Shown here in pieces: positions 23,052 through 35,200 of a stretch of 64,000 nucleotides of DNA. The first letter of the stretch is position 1, and each line of letters begins with the position of its first letter. The notes beneath the pieces are model-generated. The model made no database searches and had not been told where the DNA came from. It saw only the letters and a list, made by a program, of their open reading frames with translations. The stretch is from assembly GCA_030704615.1 (NCBI GenBank), contig CM060732.1, forward strand, positions 65,577,053-65,641,052, given 5' to 3'. This stretch comes from Takakia lepidozioides. Taxonomy: Eukaryota; Streptophyta; Takakiopsida; Takakiales; Takakiaceae. The translations under genes and the position numbers were made by a program.

Positions 23052-25992
23052 TCAGAACAGACTCGCCACAAATGACTGTATCTCCTGAAGATCCACTGCT
23101 GCCTTTCCTGAAAGATAGCCTGAAAAAGTTATTACTGTAACTTTGATGTTATTGAGAAATTGAGTATGACTCCCAAAGTGGGTTTAGCACTTACTCACAT
23201 GAAAAGTCGTTGTCAACCTGCTTATCTTCGGGATCGTCATCATTTCGAATTTGAATCCGACCAGTCTGTGTGCCTGAAGTGGAGCCAGACAAAAGGGGGA
23301 GGAGCACTGTGTTGTAGAGGTCAGAATCACCCTCCATGCCAAAAAGGCTTCTTCCGCCTGCCTTGCATGCATGGTAAGTTGCTCCTGCATCAGACAGGAG
23401 GACATGAACAGTTTGGTAGGGGGGTTTAAGCAAATGGAACTGGTGAAAGAAAATCAATTCGGAAGGGAGAGAACGAACCTGTGGACACAAAAAGATCGAC
23501 CACCTGTGCAGAGTGGTGGCTGCATGACTCCAACAGTATTTGCATGAACGCTGGGGATTTTTCCTTTGCACCTCTCCAGGGAGTGCAATCTGGTCTCTTC
23601 AGGGTCTGACTGGACTGCATGAAGTTGTACAAAATGTTATCGACATGCGGCTCATAGGGGGGGTTGACGAAACAACCCTGGTCAGAAATCTCAAAGCTGT
23701 GGATGGAGGATGGTGTCTTGGAGGTGTGAATCCTCCGCAGGCAGATTGCCTCGAACATCCTCATCTGCCAAAGATAGCAGGTTAGTGTGGTAAACACAAT
23801 CTATAGTGGAAGTGTGTACATCGGCTATTCAGAACTCAGGCACAAAACAATCATTTTTATCACGAATCGGTGATGATCGGTGTCGATCATGACAGATTCT
23901 ACTAGAGTGGAGCTGCAGAGAACATTGAAACTCATCACGAAAGCACAAGCAGAAGGGAGACGGCATACCAGCTGACCAGGGAAACCCCCTTTCACAAGGT
24001 AGAGGTTGTTCACACAATTCCATGTGCGCAAAACTTCAAACCCTGAAGACTTGAGGTATGATGCCAATGCCCGACGACTATCATTGTCACATGACTGAAA
24101 AAGCAGAAGTGTCCCTGCATCAGAGAGGAAATTATTACAGAACCCGAACACCCAACTCCAGTAGTTGTCCTCGAATTTATTCCAGCCTGGCGTCTTGCCC
24201 TTTGAAAGAACTTCTGGCACAGCCTAGCCATCCGGGATGTCGAGAATGACAATGTCAGCCACATATGTTTTCTGCACACTGTACACGAAGGTGGGACATG
24301 TGCTCACTTGCAACAGACATGTTTTTTATAAAAACGATGGCAAGAATGTTTTCAAAGAACCAGACCGAAATACTGCCAATGAAACTTTCAGAGAAAAAGG
24401 AAAGAAACTGGAATTCTCACCAGATTGAGGAATGAGATTATGTTGTCCCAGGTAGGCGAAGGCACCCCACTGTATCCTCTCTTTCGACTCTGCATCATCG
24501 ACAGCCAACCCTCATTGACAATTTTAATCTCTCCTGCCGAATCAGAATGGGAAGGGTGTGGCTTGGCATCAAACATGCACTGAACTGTGCGGGTATATCT
24601 TCCAGCAGTGAAGTCCTGCCCACTCTCCATCTCTTTTTCTTTCTCCTTCCCCTTGTCCTTTTCCTTCTCTTTAGACTTGTCTTTGTCTTTTGGCTTTGCT
24701 GGTGAGATGGCTATGACATCAAGAGCCTTGTCTTTTGGTTTGCGGCCCGCCTTCTTTCCCTTCTGCGGCGTTCCCTGAGCATCAGGCTCCTTGGCAGCCA
24801 ATGTTGCTATGTTTCTTTGGTACTCTTCGTCAGTCAGAGGCGCCAGCATCTCAGCATTATTGTTCAAATATTTCATATGCTGTTCTTGAAAGGTCGTGTG
24901 CTCCGGTGGGCAGTCAAGGTACCAACCACAGTCTCTGAAGTGAGAAGGACTCCAGTCCTTCAATATCCCTGCAGTATACATGGTTGGATCGTTTGCAGGG
25001 TCCGACCACATGTCAAGATAGTCTGGAATACCGCTCAGATGATTTTCGTCCATGAGCACATATTTCGTGTACCTAATAAACAGTAGATAAATCCCAACCC
25101 ACCAAAGCGCGAAGTGAGTAAGATGCAAGTAGCACAGAATGAAAAAAACATAGAATGAAATGGCTCTGAGAACTGATCCAAGGACCTTTCAGGACCACAC
25201 GTCTGCTCCGGATGTGAATGTCGTCAACACCATTCAAAACATTCCATTCAATGATACTGTAAATACACCCTAATCCACGTGAATGCAAACTCTCGCTTTG
25301 GAATGACACAAACATAGAAGTGAATGTCGTCAACGACATTCACTTTGGATTTGTGAATACACTGCTAATCAAGCCTAATGATTTCTCAAAAGAGGCAAAA
25401 TCATTGGATGGAAATCATAAACTCGACTAAGGAACCCTCCCCAAACATTCATAACGAACATAACACTGAGGACCTCATAATAACAGTGGATGTGAATGGC
25501 GTCAACGCCATTCACAAAATTGCCAACAAGGAACCAATTAATTAGCTCCCAATCCATATAAATTCAAATTGTCGCTGGTGAATGACACAGACATAGAAGT
25601 GAATGTCGTCAACGGCGCGCTTTTCGAGCTGCAAATTGTATATTTGTCAGTATTGCAAATAAGATACTCATCACATAATTGAAGAAAAAAAAACGGCTTA
25701 TTTGAATACACACCTGACTCCAAAATGTAGCCTTGTGGAGCCAGTTATCAGACACCAAATCACTGATTCCTTCCACCTTTGTGCCAGGCTGTATGGTGCT
25801 CTTTGGGAACTGATTCAAGTCCTTTAATGTCTGATCTGAGTTCCATATCTCCAGCCACCTTATTTTTATTTGTGGGTCGACCATGGATATGGCCAACGGG
25901 TGCAATTTCTCCTGCTGCATCTCCGGATGCACATGCTTGTCATAGTGAGATTTGATCTGCTGAACGGACTCTGCGCAACACAGGTCAAACAT
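23052..25992 (-). CDS. Class-beta amino-methyltransferase-like gene (N4-cytosine/N6-adenine DNA methylase fold), 6 exons, one in-frame TAG
   Basis: Probable exons: 25992-25714, about 25072-24421, 24271-23969, 23764-23479, 23384-23199, 23119-23052, giving about 590 residues. Exon 1 starts MFDLCC. Exon 2 has a Lys/Glu-rich linker (about 24780-24600) with an AT-hook-like GRKPKDK. Exon 3 carries VADIVILDIPDG, which I take as motif IV (usually DPPY/W-like), then a core strand-helix block (FLSDAGTLLLFQSC; SGFEVLRTWNCVNNLYL). Exon 4 has FVNPPYEPHVDN and ends in VVDLFVSTG, continued in exon 5 as ATYHACKAGGRSLFGMEGD. This is motif I (DxFxxSGAT...GR..G.E.D), so motif IV precedes motif I, the permuted order of the N6/N4 methylase family (PF01555-like). 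A TAG at 24226-24224 interrupts motif IV, and the exon 1-2 junction is not clean in phase. A pseudogene, or a gene with a mis-sequenced base, are both possible. Substrate and function are inferred. Confidence 0.6.
25214..25613. repeat. Four copies of a near-palindromic GTGAATGNCGTCAAC motif in a duplicated intronic unit
   Basis: GTGAATGTCGTCAAC-type motifs start at 25214, 25320, 25492 and 25599. Two are near-perfect hairpins: 25320-25343 (arms GTGAATGTCGT / ACGACATTCAC) and 25492-25515 (arms GTGAATGGCGT / ACGCCATTCAC). Spacing (106, 172, 107 bp) and shared flanks (GACACANACATAGAAGTGAA) indicate a unit of about 280 bp present twice. It lies in the first intron of the methyltransferase-like gene. 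Confidence 0.75.
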
Positions 25993-26102
25993 GTTTGACC
26001 ACGAATATTGGCATGGCAGATATGACTACCAGTCACGATCATGGCTACACTGGAATGACGTGTGCATATTGCAAGACAGACATATGACTTCATGACTCTC
26101 AC

Positions 26103-26700
26103 TCTAATGCATTATGCCAGATCATCACATGGATGAATCACTACATGACTACACGTGTCGACACATGCTTTTCTGGTTATATATATAATATATGAGTATT
26201 TATATCTTAAAAAAACGGAGACTCTTACCACTAGAATGAATTAAAAAAAACCCAAAAAAAACAAAGATTTAAAAAAAATCACATCGGCTGGTAAGTGCAC
26301 AGTGTGTCGCCCTTGTGGTTTGGGGTTCAAACCCGCTGCCCTTATCTCGTGTGTGGGATTGTTCGAGACGGTATGTCTTGACGTTGATCGTCCTGTAGGT
26401 CTTATGGCCCATAAATGAAGGCAGGTGAATTTTTCCCCTCCTCAAGGGCTTGTGGTTTCCTTTAAGAAAATAAAAAAAAGAAAAAGAAAATCAAAAAGGG
26501 GCTTTTAGGGTTTACAAAAAGGTTAAAAAACTTTAAAAGTTGCCCATCACGGTAGCGTGAACAGACTTAGAGCGAGCGGGAGGGAGAGAGAGAGAGGGTT
26601 GGGACTTAGAGCGAGCGAGCGGGAGAGAGGGCAAACATGCATGGGAGGCCCGCAGTTGGATCAACCTTCGCATCTGGAGCAAGCAACCCTAGAAACGCTA
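26103..26700. other. A-rich intergenic sequence
   Basis: This stretch has several poly-A tracts (26210-26280, 26465-26500) and GAGAGA-rich DNA (26575-26630) but no supported gene. It is upstream of the methyltransferase-like gene and may hold its promoter. Confidence 0.5.
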
Positions 26701-26739
26701 GGGTATGTGTGCGAGGAGGTTTCGGTTGGGAGCCCGCCG

Positions 26740-27720
26740 TTCTTGGGAGAGTCAGCTTCGTCTTAGCAGGCCGTGTTTCAATCTCTACCCGCTCGGCCCT
26801 GATTTTACAGCACGGAGCAGAGCTGGCATGAGTTTCTAAAAGATCCTTCACGATGGTGGGACAACCGCAATCGCAAGGTGTGGCTTTTTCTTAATGTACG
26901 ATGTGAAGAAGTTTGTCCATCCTGCAAATGTGGGTTGTTGGCTCCTGTTAGTACCATGATTTGGTATTCTTCCTGATGTTTACAAGGTTCTTGGGAGAGT
27001 TAGCTTGGTCTTAGTAGGCCGTGTTTCAATCTCTGCCCACTCAGCTGCACCGTGGTGGTTCTCACTGACCAATCCGACATTACCTAACTACAGACACAAG
27101 CAGCACACACTAGAGGTCATCTTGGGTTCATGTTCAGTCAAATCCTCCATGGGTCATGACACAAGGTCGAGGACAATGTGGTGAGGGCACCTTCTTCTTC
27201 GACCTATTTCAGCCTATTTTGCCCTCTCATCAGACTCGGCCCTGAATTTGAATCATGGAGCAGAGCTGGCATGAGTTTTTTTAAGATCCTTCACAAGGGT
27301 GCGACCGCAATCGCAAGGTGTGGTTTTTTTTTAATGTACGATGTGCAGAATTTTGTCCATCCTGCAAATGTGGGTTGTCGGCTCCTGTTAGTACCATGAT
27401 TTGATATTCTTCCTGATGTTTACAAGGTTCTTGGGAGAGTCAGCTTGGTCTTAGCAGACCGTGTTTCAAAGTCTGCCTGCTCAGCTGCACCGTGGTGCAG
27501 GTTCTCACTGACCAATCCGACATTACCTGACTACAGACACAAGCATCACACACAAGGTCAAATCCTCCATGGGTCATGACACAAGGTCAAGGACAGTGTG
27601 GTGAGGGCACCTTCTTCTTCGACCTATTTCAGCATGTTTTGCCCTCTCATCAGACGCCCTGAGATGCATATTGAATTTTGTAAGTTAGCTCATTGCTCGT
27701 TGATAAGTAGGGTTGGGGGT
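26740..27720. repeat. Tandem duplicate units of about 438 bp, also dispersed at 48.7-50.1 kb
   Basis: A unit containing GGCCGTGTTTCAATCTCTGC, GACCAATCCGACATTACC, TCTTCGACCTATTTCAGCC and TTTGCCCTCTCATCAGAC starts near 26989 and again near 27428. Parts recur at 48710-48970, 49845-49955 and 49970-50080, always next to PPR-derived sequence. The unit has no convincing coding capacity. It behaves as flank or intron sequence that moved with the PPR copies. Confidence 0.7.
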
Positions 27721-28422
27721 GTTTGCTGGAACAATTATAGGCTGTCATTGTCAGCTGCTAGCAGAAAGGCAAGGATTTATGCATAGATAGCTGAAGGATT
27801 TTGTGCAGAGGCATAGATAGCTGAAGGAGCAGGGATAGAGTGTGGGCCCAAATTCGTCCAAGAGGGCCGGATTTTAAGCTCCATTATTTCAGTGTCATCC
27901 ATTCAGCCAGGGATTTCCTGGTGACATTGCCAAGGCTTTACTCGCAACACGATGCTTGTAAAGCTTCCTTAGCTTGAATGCTGATTATGCTTGAATTATT
28001 AGGTTTGTAAAGCCAGTTTTGAAATTTTCATGGTAATCAGCTCTCTTGAAAATCTGTAGGTTGCAAGCCATTTACAGCGGGCCGTGGGTGGACTGGAAGA
28101 CAGCCATTGAAAGTCCTGGTGCAAGTTAATACCAGTGGAGAGCAGAATAAGCTTCATATGCCCTTTTGGTGCTAGTTATCTTCATGTATGGTACTGTTGA
28201 ACACCAACAATCTTTTGGTGAGATTCTGTCTTGGTGCACATTCGGTAATGTTTGTTCTGAAACCTGAAGGCGTGAAATGACTCAACACAACAAGAGCGTT
28301 ACGCGTGTCACAGTACAAGCTGTAAGAAAGCAAGAGATACATAGTTATACAGTCAAACATACAACTATCAGTTTCTGTGGAATCTCTTGCCAATGGCTGG
28401 GAATAGCCAAGTCAGGAGGTGA

Positions 28423-28914
28423 ATGCCTGTCAAATTACCACATGTCCTTTTGAACACTGCCCCTGCCCTGGTGGACATGTACGCCAATTGTGGGTGCATT
28501 GAGGATGCAAAGGGAGTGTTCAACACTGTGGCTGAACGAGATGTGGTGTCGTGGAGTGCGATGATTGCTGGGTATGCACAGCTGGGGTGCGGGATGGAGG
28601 CTCCAACCTTTGAGAAAATGATGGGGGAAGGGGTGAAGGCCGCCGACATAACGTTTGTGTGCGTTTGCAGTGCGTCTGCAGCCCTGGAAAAGGGCAAAGA
28701 GATCCCTGGTGACATCATCAAATCTGCAATTGTACCAGATGTCATCCTGAACATGGCTCTGGTGGCCATGTATGCTAAATGTGGGAGCATTGAGGATGCC
28801 AAGGGAATGTTCAACACTATGGCTGAACTAGATGTGGTGTCATGGAATGCGATGCTTGAAGGGTGTGCAGAGCAGGAGCGCGGGATGGGGCTTTGGACAC
28901 CTGAAAGCAAATGA
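28423..28914 (+). pseudogene. PPR (PLS-type) gene fragment
   Basis: An open stretch encodes about four PPR motifs, with LVDMYANCGCIEDAKGVFN, VVSWSAMIAGYAQ and a second cycle VAMYAKCGSIEDAKGMFN / VVSWNAMLEGCAE. PPR proteins bind organelle RNA, and this LS/P alternation is that of editing-factor PPRs. It lacks a start, a targeting peptide, and E and DYW domains, and repeat units flank both ends, so it is a fragment. It closely resembles the PPR cycles at 50.2-51.3 kb. Confidence 0.8.
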
Positions 28915-28984
28915 TGGAGAAAAGGATGAAGGTACCTTCTTCACCATATTTCACCCTGTTTTCCCTGCTAGTGTTTGCTTTGAC

Positions 28985-29660
28985 AATTCTAGGCTGTCAT
29001 TGTCAGCTGCTAGCAGCAAGGTGAGGATGTAAGCATGATTTGTGCAGAGGCATGGATAGCTGAAGGAGCAGGGATTTCGTGTGGGTCCAGATTCATCCAA
29101 GAAGGCCAGATTTCAAGCACAAGATTACCTGTGATTCCCTGTGGATCAATAGCTACAAGAAACTTGCATGGGTAGATGGTCAACTGGGAGCAGCGGCACA
29201 AGTGATAAAATCAAGCATTGCTAATGAAGGCATCTTCTTCAACACATTTCACCCTGTTTTTCCCTCTTATCAGAATCGGCCCTAAATTTACATGTTCAAT
29301 TCTACAAGTTAGCTGGTTGAGTGAATCTAGTTTGGAGTGAGTTTGACATGATACTGCCAATGTGACAACAGGAAAGTGTCAAAAAATAGGTAACAGAGAT
29401 GAGGAGAAGCTGTGGAATGAATACTTATCTGAGCCCAGTCACTGATGGGTCAACCGGGGCAGAAAGGTGAATGCCTGCTACATTTCAGAGAGTAGCAGAC
29501 GCAATTCAGCATACGAACTAGTGTGCTACGCTGAGTTGGGTGTTTCCTAGAACAAATGTAGGCTGTCATTGTCAGCTGCTAGCAGCAAGGCAAGGATGAA
29601 TGCTTGATTTGTGCAGAGGCATGGATAGCTGAAGGAATAGAGATAGAGTGTGGGTGACGC
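28985..29660. repeat. Dispersed PPR-flank repeat (TAGGCTGTCATTGTCAGCTG unit)
   Basis: A unit beginning TAGGCTGTCATTGTCAGCTG and containing AGAGGCATGGATAGCTGAAG occurs at about 27738, 28990 and 29560, and again at about 49222-49445 directly upstream of the start of the 49.5 kb PPR sequence. The 28990 and 49222 copies extend furthest, to GGTCAACT plus an AGCAGCGGCACA-like end. It is probably the 5' flank or intron of the PPR family. Confidence 0.7.
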
Positions 29661-30370
29661 AGGGTGCTGGGCAATGGGCAAGATGTCTTTGTATAAACGT
29701 GAGTGACCTTCCTATCATCCTGGGTTTCATTTTTAGTGCATGTTTCTTTGTGAAGTATCTGACGACTTCGCCAATACACACCAACCTTTTTGCTTTGGTT
29801 TGTTTAGGACATGGGATAGAAGTTACCATAAACAACACTGGCATTGGTTTTTCATATATGGTATTAGATAATTCTCTTAATTGTTTCCGCCTTGGCAGGT
29901 TGCTCAGTGACCTTCCCTGGACGCTTTGGAGTATAGTGAGTGAGTGTCTCACAATGCAATATTGGTTGGTGCATCTTATGCAAGAACTTGGAAAACAAAC
30001 AAATGTCCTTGCTGTAGTAATTCTTAAAGCCATGCAAGCCGTTTTTGATGGGTTGCAGATTGATGGAATACATGAGTAGTTAGAAGATTCTGGGTGAACA
30101 CTTTTCAAAGTGTTATAGTTAGACAAAATAATTCACATGAGAACATGTGACTATTTAATGTATTTTTAGATCGCAACAAAAATGATAATGATAAATAGAT
30201 TGGTAAATAGAGATGGTATGCAATCTCTTGGTTTTGCTCAGCTTGTTGCAGTTATGTCTTGCTGCCTTGTTCTCTTTGTATTATATATTATATTTCATTG
30301 TTGTAATAGACATGTACATGACTGCTATCATAGTCATAATAATGACTATATCTATTTTCACTCTCCAATA
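29661..30370. other. No supported gene
   Basis: One open frame of 143 codons (29648-30079, plus) reads through this stretch but shows no domain and its start lies in the repeat unit. I see nothing else. Confidence 0.4.
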
Positions 30371-30379
30371 GTACTACAC

Positions 30380-30685
30380 CACGTGGCAGAAATACAAATA
30401 TGTAAAAAAACAGCAATACACCCCAAAAAACACCCATCATGACACATGTCAATCTGCTGATGGACCACGTGTAAAAACTGCAACGCGCCACGTGTTGCAA
30501 CCGGATTAGCACACCCGTAGTCATAGTTCGCAGTCATGGAGAGCTAAACACTCTGCCACGTGTCATTTCCTGCATCGAGCACGTGCCACTCTTGCACAAC
30601 CGCTGACATGGACTACACTGTCCGTTCAGTCATTCAGTAAAGTCAGCGTGTATGACTACCCCCACAGCTGCTCTGGCGCCACGTG
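30380..30685. promoter_or_regulatory. Cluster of six CACGTG (G-box) hexamers
   Basis: CACGTG occurs at 30380-30385, 30466-30471, 30489-30494, 30557-30562, 30580-30585 and 30680-30685, most within GCCACGTG. Chance expectation for a palindromic hexamer is well under one in 306 bp. The stretch also repeats GTCATG/CATGAC words and is followed by TTGTTGTAGTG (30818-30828), whose reverse complement CACTACAACAA resembles CACTA-type transposon ends, so these may be subterminal repeats of a small transposon rather than a promoter. Confidence 0.5.
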
Positions 30686-31131
30686 ACAGCCAGCCTGGAG
30701 AGTCATATCTGCCATGTCACAACTGACTAGGTCTTTACGTCTGCAGAGTCAGGAAGCCGTAAATGGCTTCCATGACTGCATTTGCAGTCATAACACAGAG
30801 ACGTAAAAGCCGCAATTTGTTGTAGTGTCCTGCTTAAGAAGGGAAGAAAGGCAATCAGACAGACTGTTTGATCTGAACAACGGTGATTGACGGTACCGTC
30901 TGTCACCCACTCATTGTGCGGTAAACCCTTAACAGAGGAGTAGAAGCAAATCACCGTTGTTTCGTGGTGATGGTCGGTAGCGACAATCCCTTTCTGGGAC
31001 ATTCAACTCAATCTCTACGCAGATCTTCAACAATGAAATGTAAGTTAGAGAAAACTTACTGGCGCCTTCTTAGGTTTTGAAATTGGATCCCCTTCTGTAG
31101 CTTTCCTCTTCCCTCTCACATCTGCTGGAAT

Positions 31132-32121
31132 TTATGTCTGCTCTAGGGTTTCTGGACCTTCTCCCGGTTCAGCGTTCCTCGTGCTTCCACCTCCTTCAGT
31201 TTCCCTGCGAGTCATCTCTGCATCCACAGGCTGGTTTCCAACGCGCACTGTTATCGCCGACTGTGTCACAGCCGCTGCCTCAGTCTCGGTCTGCTCTTGT
31301 GAATCAGTCTCCGCGTTCACCTGCTGCCTTGGCCCTGTGTTCTCCAACAAATGACGCCTCGTCATTTGCTCTCTTGCTCTGCGTCTCTCTCTAAGGGAAG
31401 TAAAATAAAGAGACTTTCCTATCTTTCGTATAGTAGAAGGAACCCTCCCCAGCTTGACTACCACTCTCCCTCTAAGCGCGAAAAGTAGAAAAACGAAGTG
31501 ACTCCCGATTTCTTGCGGGATTGCGTTCGTTGTTGCTTGTCTCTAGAAGCATCGGATTCCCTCTCGCGTGACCGTTACACATAGTCGTTCCCTTATTAGT
31601 GCACATGCCAACAATTAGTGTACAACTGTTCGAATTCAGTTATCGATGTCTGGCGTGTGTTGCCCAAAATAAACGGCGTGTTCTTTATTAGAACGGTCTT
31701 AATATTTAAAAATAACAGCGAATCCCAGAAATCTTGGCGCACAATCTTAGACAAATATATGTAAATGAACGAGAGTTTGATGACAAATTTTGGGATATCA
31801 TACACGGTCATCCTTGTTAGCCAACCCCACGTTCGTTTCACATTTTGAACTTTCCAGGTGCGCATGATCATTGGTAGTAGTATAAAGATACATTTACTTA
31901 ATCTGCAGTCCCACCCTCAGACCTTGTGGCATGCTTCCAGGAAGTCGGCTTGTTATTGTGTTTGTTGATGAGGTTCTGATTAACGGTTTAACAACTGCCG
32001 ACATTGCTCCTAGGGATACTCTGACCACTGGGCCCACAAGAAAAGTAATTAAAATGGACGGCTGCATATCTGGAAAGAATAACAGAATATGCACAGTCGT
32101 CGTCTGAGCTTCCTCCGCCAT
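31132..32121 (-). other. Weak divergent open frames upstream of the MULE transposase
   Basis: Two minus-strand open frames (32121-31894, starting MAEEAQTTTVHILLFF; and 31464-31132, Arg/Glu-rich, e.g. RERRRAREQMTRRHLLE) lie head-to-head with the transposase. Some Mutator-like elements carry a second gene, but neither frame has a domain I recognise, so they may be chance. Confidence 0.25.
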
Positions 32122-32215
32122 ATTCTCTGTTCATTCTTCAACTGTGTTCTGGAAACATCAGTAAACCGATTTACACTAGGTCTGCGATAGCAAGGTATTA
32201 ACGTACGCGAGGAAG

Positions 32216-35200
32216 ATGGCTTCCTCTGAAGCGGAGTTCTTCTCTGACGACAAACCAGTGCCGTTCTCCCAGGAAGTCCTTGACAATGGATTTGTATTGT
32301 TCTGGAACATGTCTTGGCTACCCGTTTTCAGCTTCAGAATGGCTCCATCTTTTTGGAGAAAGAGGTGTACGATTTGAAAGGGAAGTTGTTGAAATACTCT
32401 TTCCAAAACCGTGATGAGACGGCTCATATCAGCCAGTGGAGAGTGCGCCCTGGTCGATACAGAGTACTTGGAGAGCCTCGGCGAAAGTCCCTTGGGTCAT
32501 ATGTGACGCCCGGGACTGCTGCTTCGGTCGTTGAAGACAAGAGGGAGGTGGTGGTGAAAAAAGAACAGACGTCCTCCACTCCAATCGTTGAGCTTTCGGA
32601 TTTGTCCGATGATGACATAAGTGAAATTCCAAATCCAGTCCTTCCTACTGTGGTTGGAGAAGCTGATGAAAAAGAGATTTGTAGTGTCATTCCAAAATTA
32701 CGGGCGATGGGAGGAATGGTTGGATTCAAAAGTGAGTTGCGAGGAATTGATTAGGAATCTTTGAAGCAGGTGCCTGTGAAGTTCTTGCCAGAGACTTTTG
32801 ATGGCGATATCCTATTCGAGCTGCCTCCTCCTCCGCGAGTTGAAGGTGTAACAATCATGATGCATGGAATGGACAAGAAACACGACGGGCACCCGTGGTG
32901 CAGAACAAAAACATCCAATATTCAGAATGATGACAAACTTGTTTTCAGGAGAACAGTTTGCAATGGACACCTTAGGTGTGATAATTTGAATTGAAGACAC
33001 TTTCTTCAGTCTGGGGTTCATAATCAAAGCAAATGGGAGGGTCTAGCGGAAAATCCATTTCAGCCTGGGACTGCCCCTCCACCGGCAAACACTTTCGTCT
33101 GCAAATTCTGCAAACTTGTGTCATCCTGCTTGGCGCTCTGCGGAGCAAGAATATACTATGTTGTCCACCGTTTGAAAAAATGACAAGAGCTTGTGTGCAT
33201 TTCGGATTCCATAACCATCCTGTCTCGAAGGGGGATTACAGGGAGAGTGTTGAGACAGTATCGAGGTTGATTAAACAGGAGTTTGGGAGAAACCCATCTG
33301 CAACAACATCTACAATTGCTCTTGGCGCAAGCAAGTCCTTCTTGGAAAGCCATATTTTGAGTGAAGGGGATTTTGTGGGGACTAAACTTGACGGTGTAGC
33401 ATTGGACCTGATCATGGATCATTTCTCCACTTTGAGTTCACCTAACATTCGGCATCAGATCAATGCATTAAGAATGGCTCTGGTATCAGAGGCTACATAG
33501 ACAACATTTTGGAGTTGAAACAAGTGAGCAAGTACGATTACATCCAAGACAATGTATTCCCAGGTCAAGGTGCCATCAAAGTTTTTCTTTTCAAAATGTC
33601 GACTGTTGGGGAGGGCAGTGGGGTTAGCCTCGTGAAGCAGATGCAGAAGACTGGGGACTTGCAGAACTGTTTTCTTATGTTTGATCATGTGAAACAAGTG
33701 AAGGATTGGACGACAATGGCTTGTCATGTCTACGATCCAGTGTACCAATGAGTTATGACAATTGCAGTTTGTGACATGCAATCCGACGGAATCCCAGAAG
33801 CTCATGTGGAATTCCCTGATACGTGTCATGGGCTGCCATGGGCTGCCATCTCCAAATTTCGCAGGTTTCATGGCGGATAGTGCTCAAGCAAATTTCTATG
33901 TTGTTCGTATTGTCTTCGGATCGGGCGACCCAAAAGTGCCAATGTGAGGAAGAGAGCGTACATGTCTATTCCATTGGACACAATCTCTGGAAAAACATAC
34001 AAAGTCGGACATCAAACCAGAGATGCAGACTCAGCACTGTAAATTGTGCAAAGAGTACAAAGATGCTAGAACAATGAAGGAGGCGGACACTTTGTTCCAA
34101 ACAATTCGTGCCTGGTGGTTCTCTTATGGAGCTGCATCACTTGAGAGTATGAGAGCATTGGAAGATTGGCTGGCGTTTTGGCATTTCCGGTATAGACAGT
34201 GGGGAGCAGCCATGGCAGTGGTATGAGGCTTATATTTCTTGCTTTATTCATACATTTACTTTCCATTTTATTGTGTCCTCGATTTCTTTATGTTGTTTTC
34301 TGTTCACTATTTTGAAGTGTGGTTCTGCACTTTGTAGAACATGTCCATTAAGGAAATGGCGGATATGCCATCTTGCAATTTGGCAGAAACTGTGCACAAT
34401 GCATGGTTGCCGCAGTCTGGGAAACGAGGTCGGGATTTGTATGTGGCAACAACAAATGATTTGATACGTGCCTTGCAACAACAAACCCGATAACGTGATT
34501 TCTTACGAGGTGGGGTTGGTGGCAAGGGTCCGGACAAATGGGAGTTGATGTTGCGTGCTGCAAACAGATCCGGGGATCCAATCAAGATAGCACGGGCGGT
34601 GAGCATGTATGCCCAGGGAACGCCATTTGTTTCTAGAGTTCCACATCTTGAAGGGGAGGAGAGATTCGGCTCCTGTAAGAGGAAATTGAACACTCCACCT
34701 GGTTCGGATTCCGATTCCCACAGGGCAGACCGTGATAACTTCTCAAAGCCTCGTGTTCCCCTGCATGACAGCTCCATGTCCGGAACCTCCATTGTAGAGG
34801 AACCTCCAACACAACGGCAAGTCCAGCATCAAATAGTGCCACTGAAATGGTGCAGGAGATAAACAACCCCCTTCATGTGCTTGAGTCCGCATGCCCCGAC
34901 CACGTTTGGCACATAGAACGCATAAGTGTAGGGTCTCGTGTGAAATGTACAGCGATCAGGGCAACTAATTTCGAGAAGTGCACTTCATCTATATCCAGAG
35001 GTGGTGCCCGAACTCCTGCTCCGACTTTCACGGGTTTGATGCGTCCATACGGTCAACCAGAAGCCAAGAACCACAAGTTCTGGTTCTGCACAGATGATTG
35101 TGCCAGATGTGTGCATGGAACTGTGCGTCCTTCCGTAGTGATGAAGCCATCTCCTCCAACCGTTTGGCCCGTGAAGGTGGGAACACATCTCAGCTTTCAG

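Noticed and set aside
22862-23071. Alternative C-terminal exon of the methyltransferase-like gene (acidic end TDSESD)
   Set aside because: It would need a phase-0 junction that the preceding exon does not offer; the phase-1 junction to the stop at 23052 fits. It is kept as a possible splice form only.
24587-24778. Plus-strand Ser/Phe-rich open frame
   Set aside because: It is the antisense of the Lys/Glu-rich linker in exon 2 of the methyltransferase-like gene.
29648-30079. 143-codon open frame as a gene
   Set aside because: It starts inside a dispersed repeat and shows no domain or splice support.
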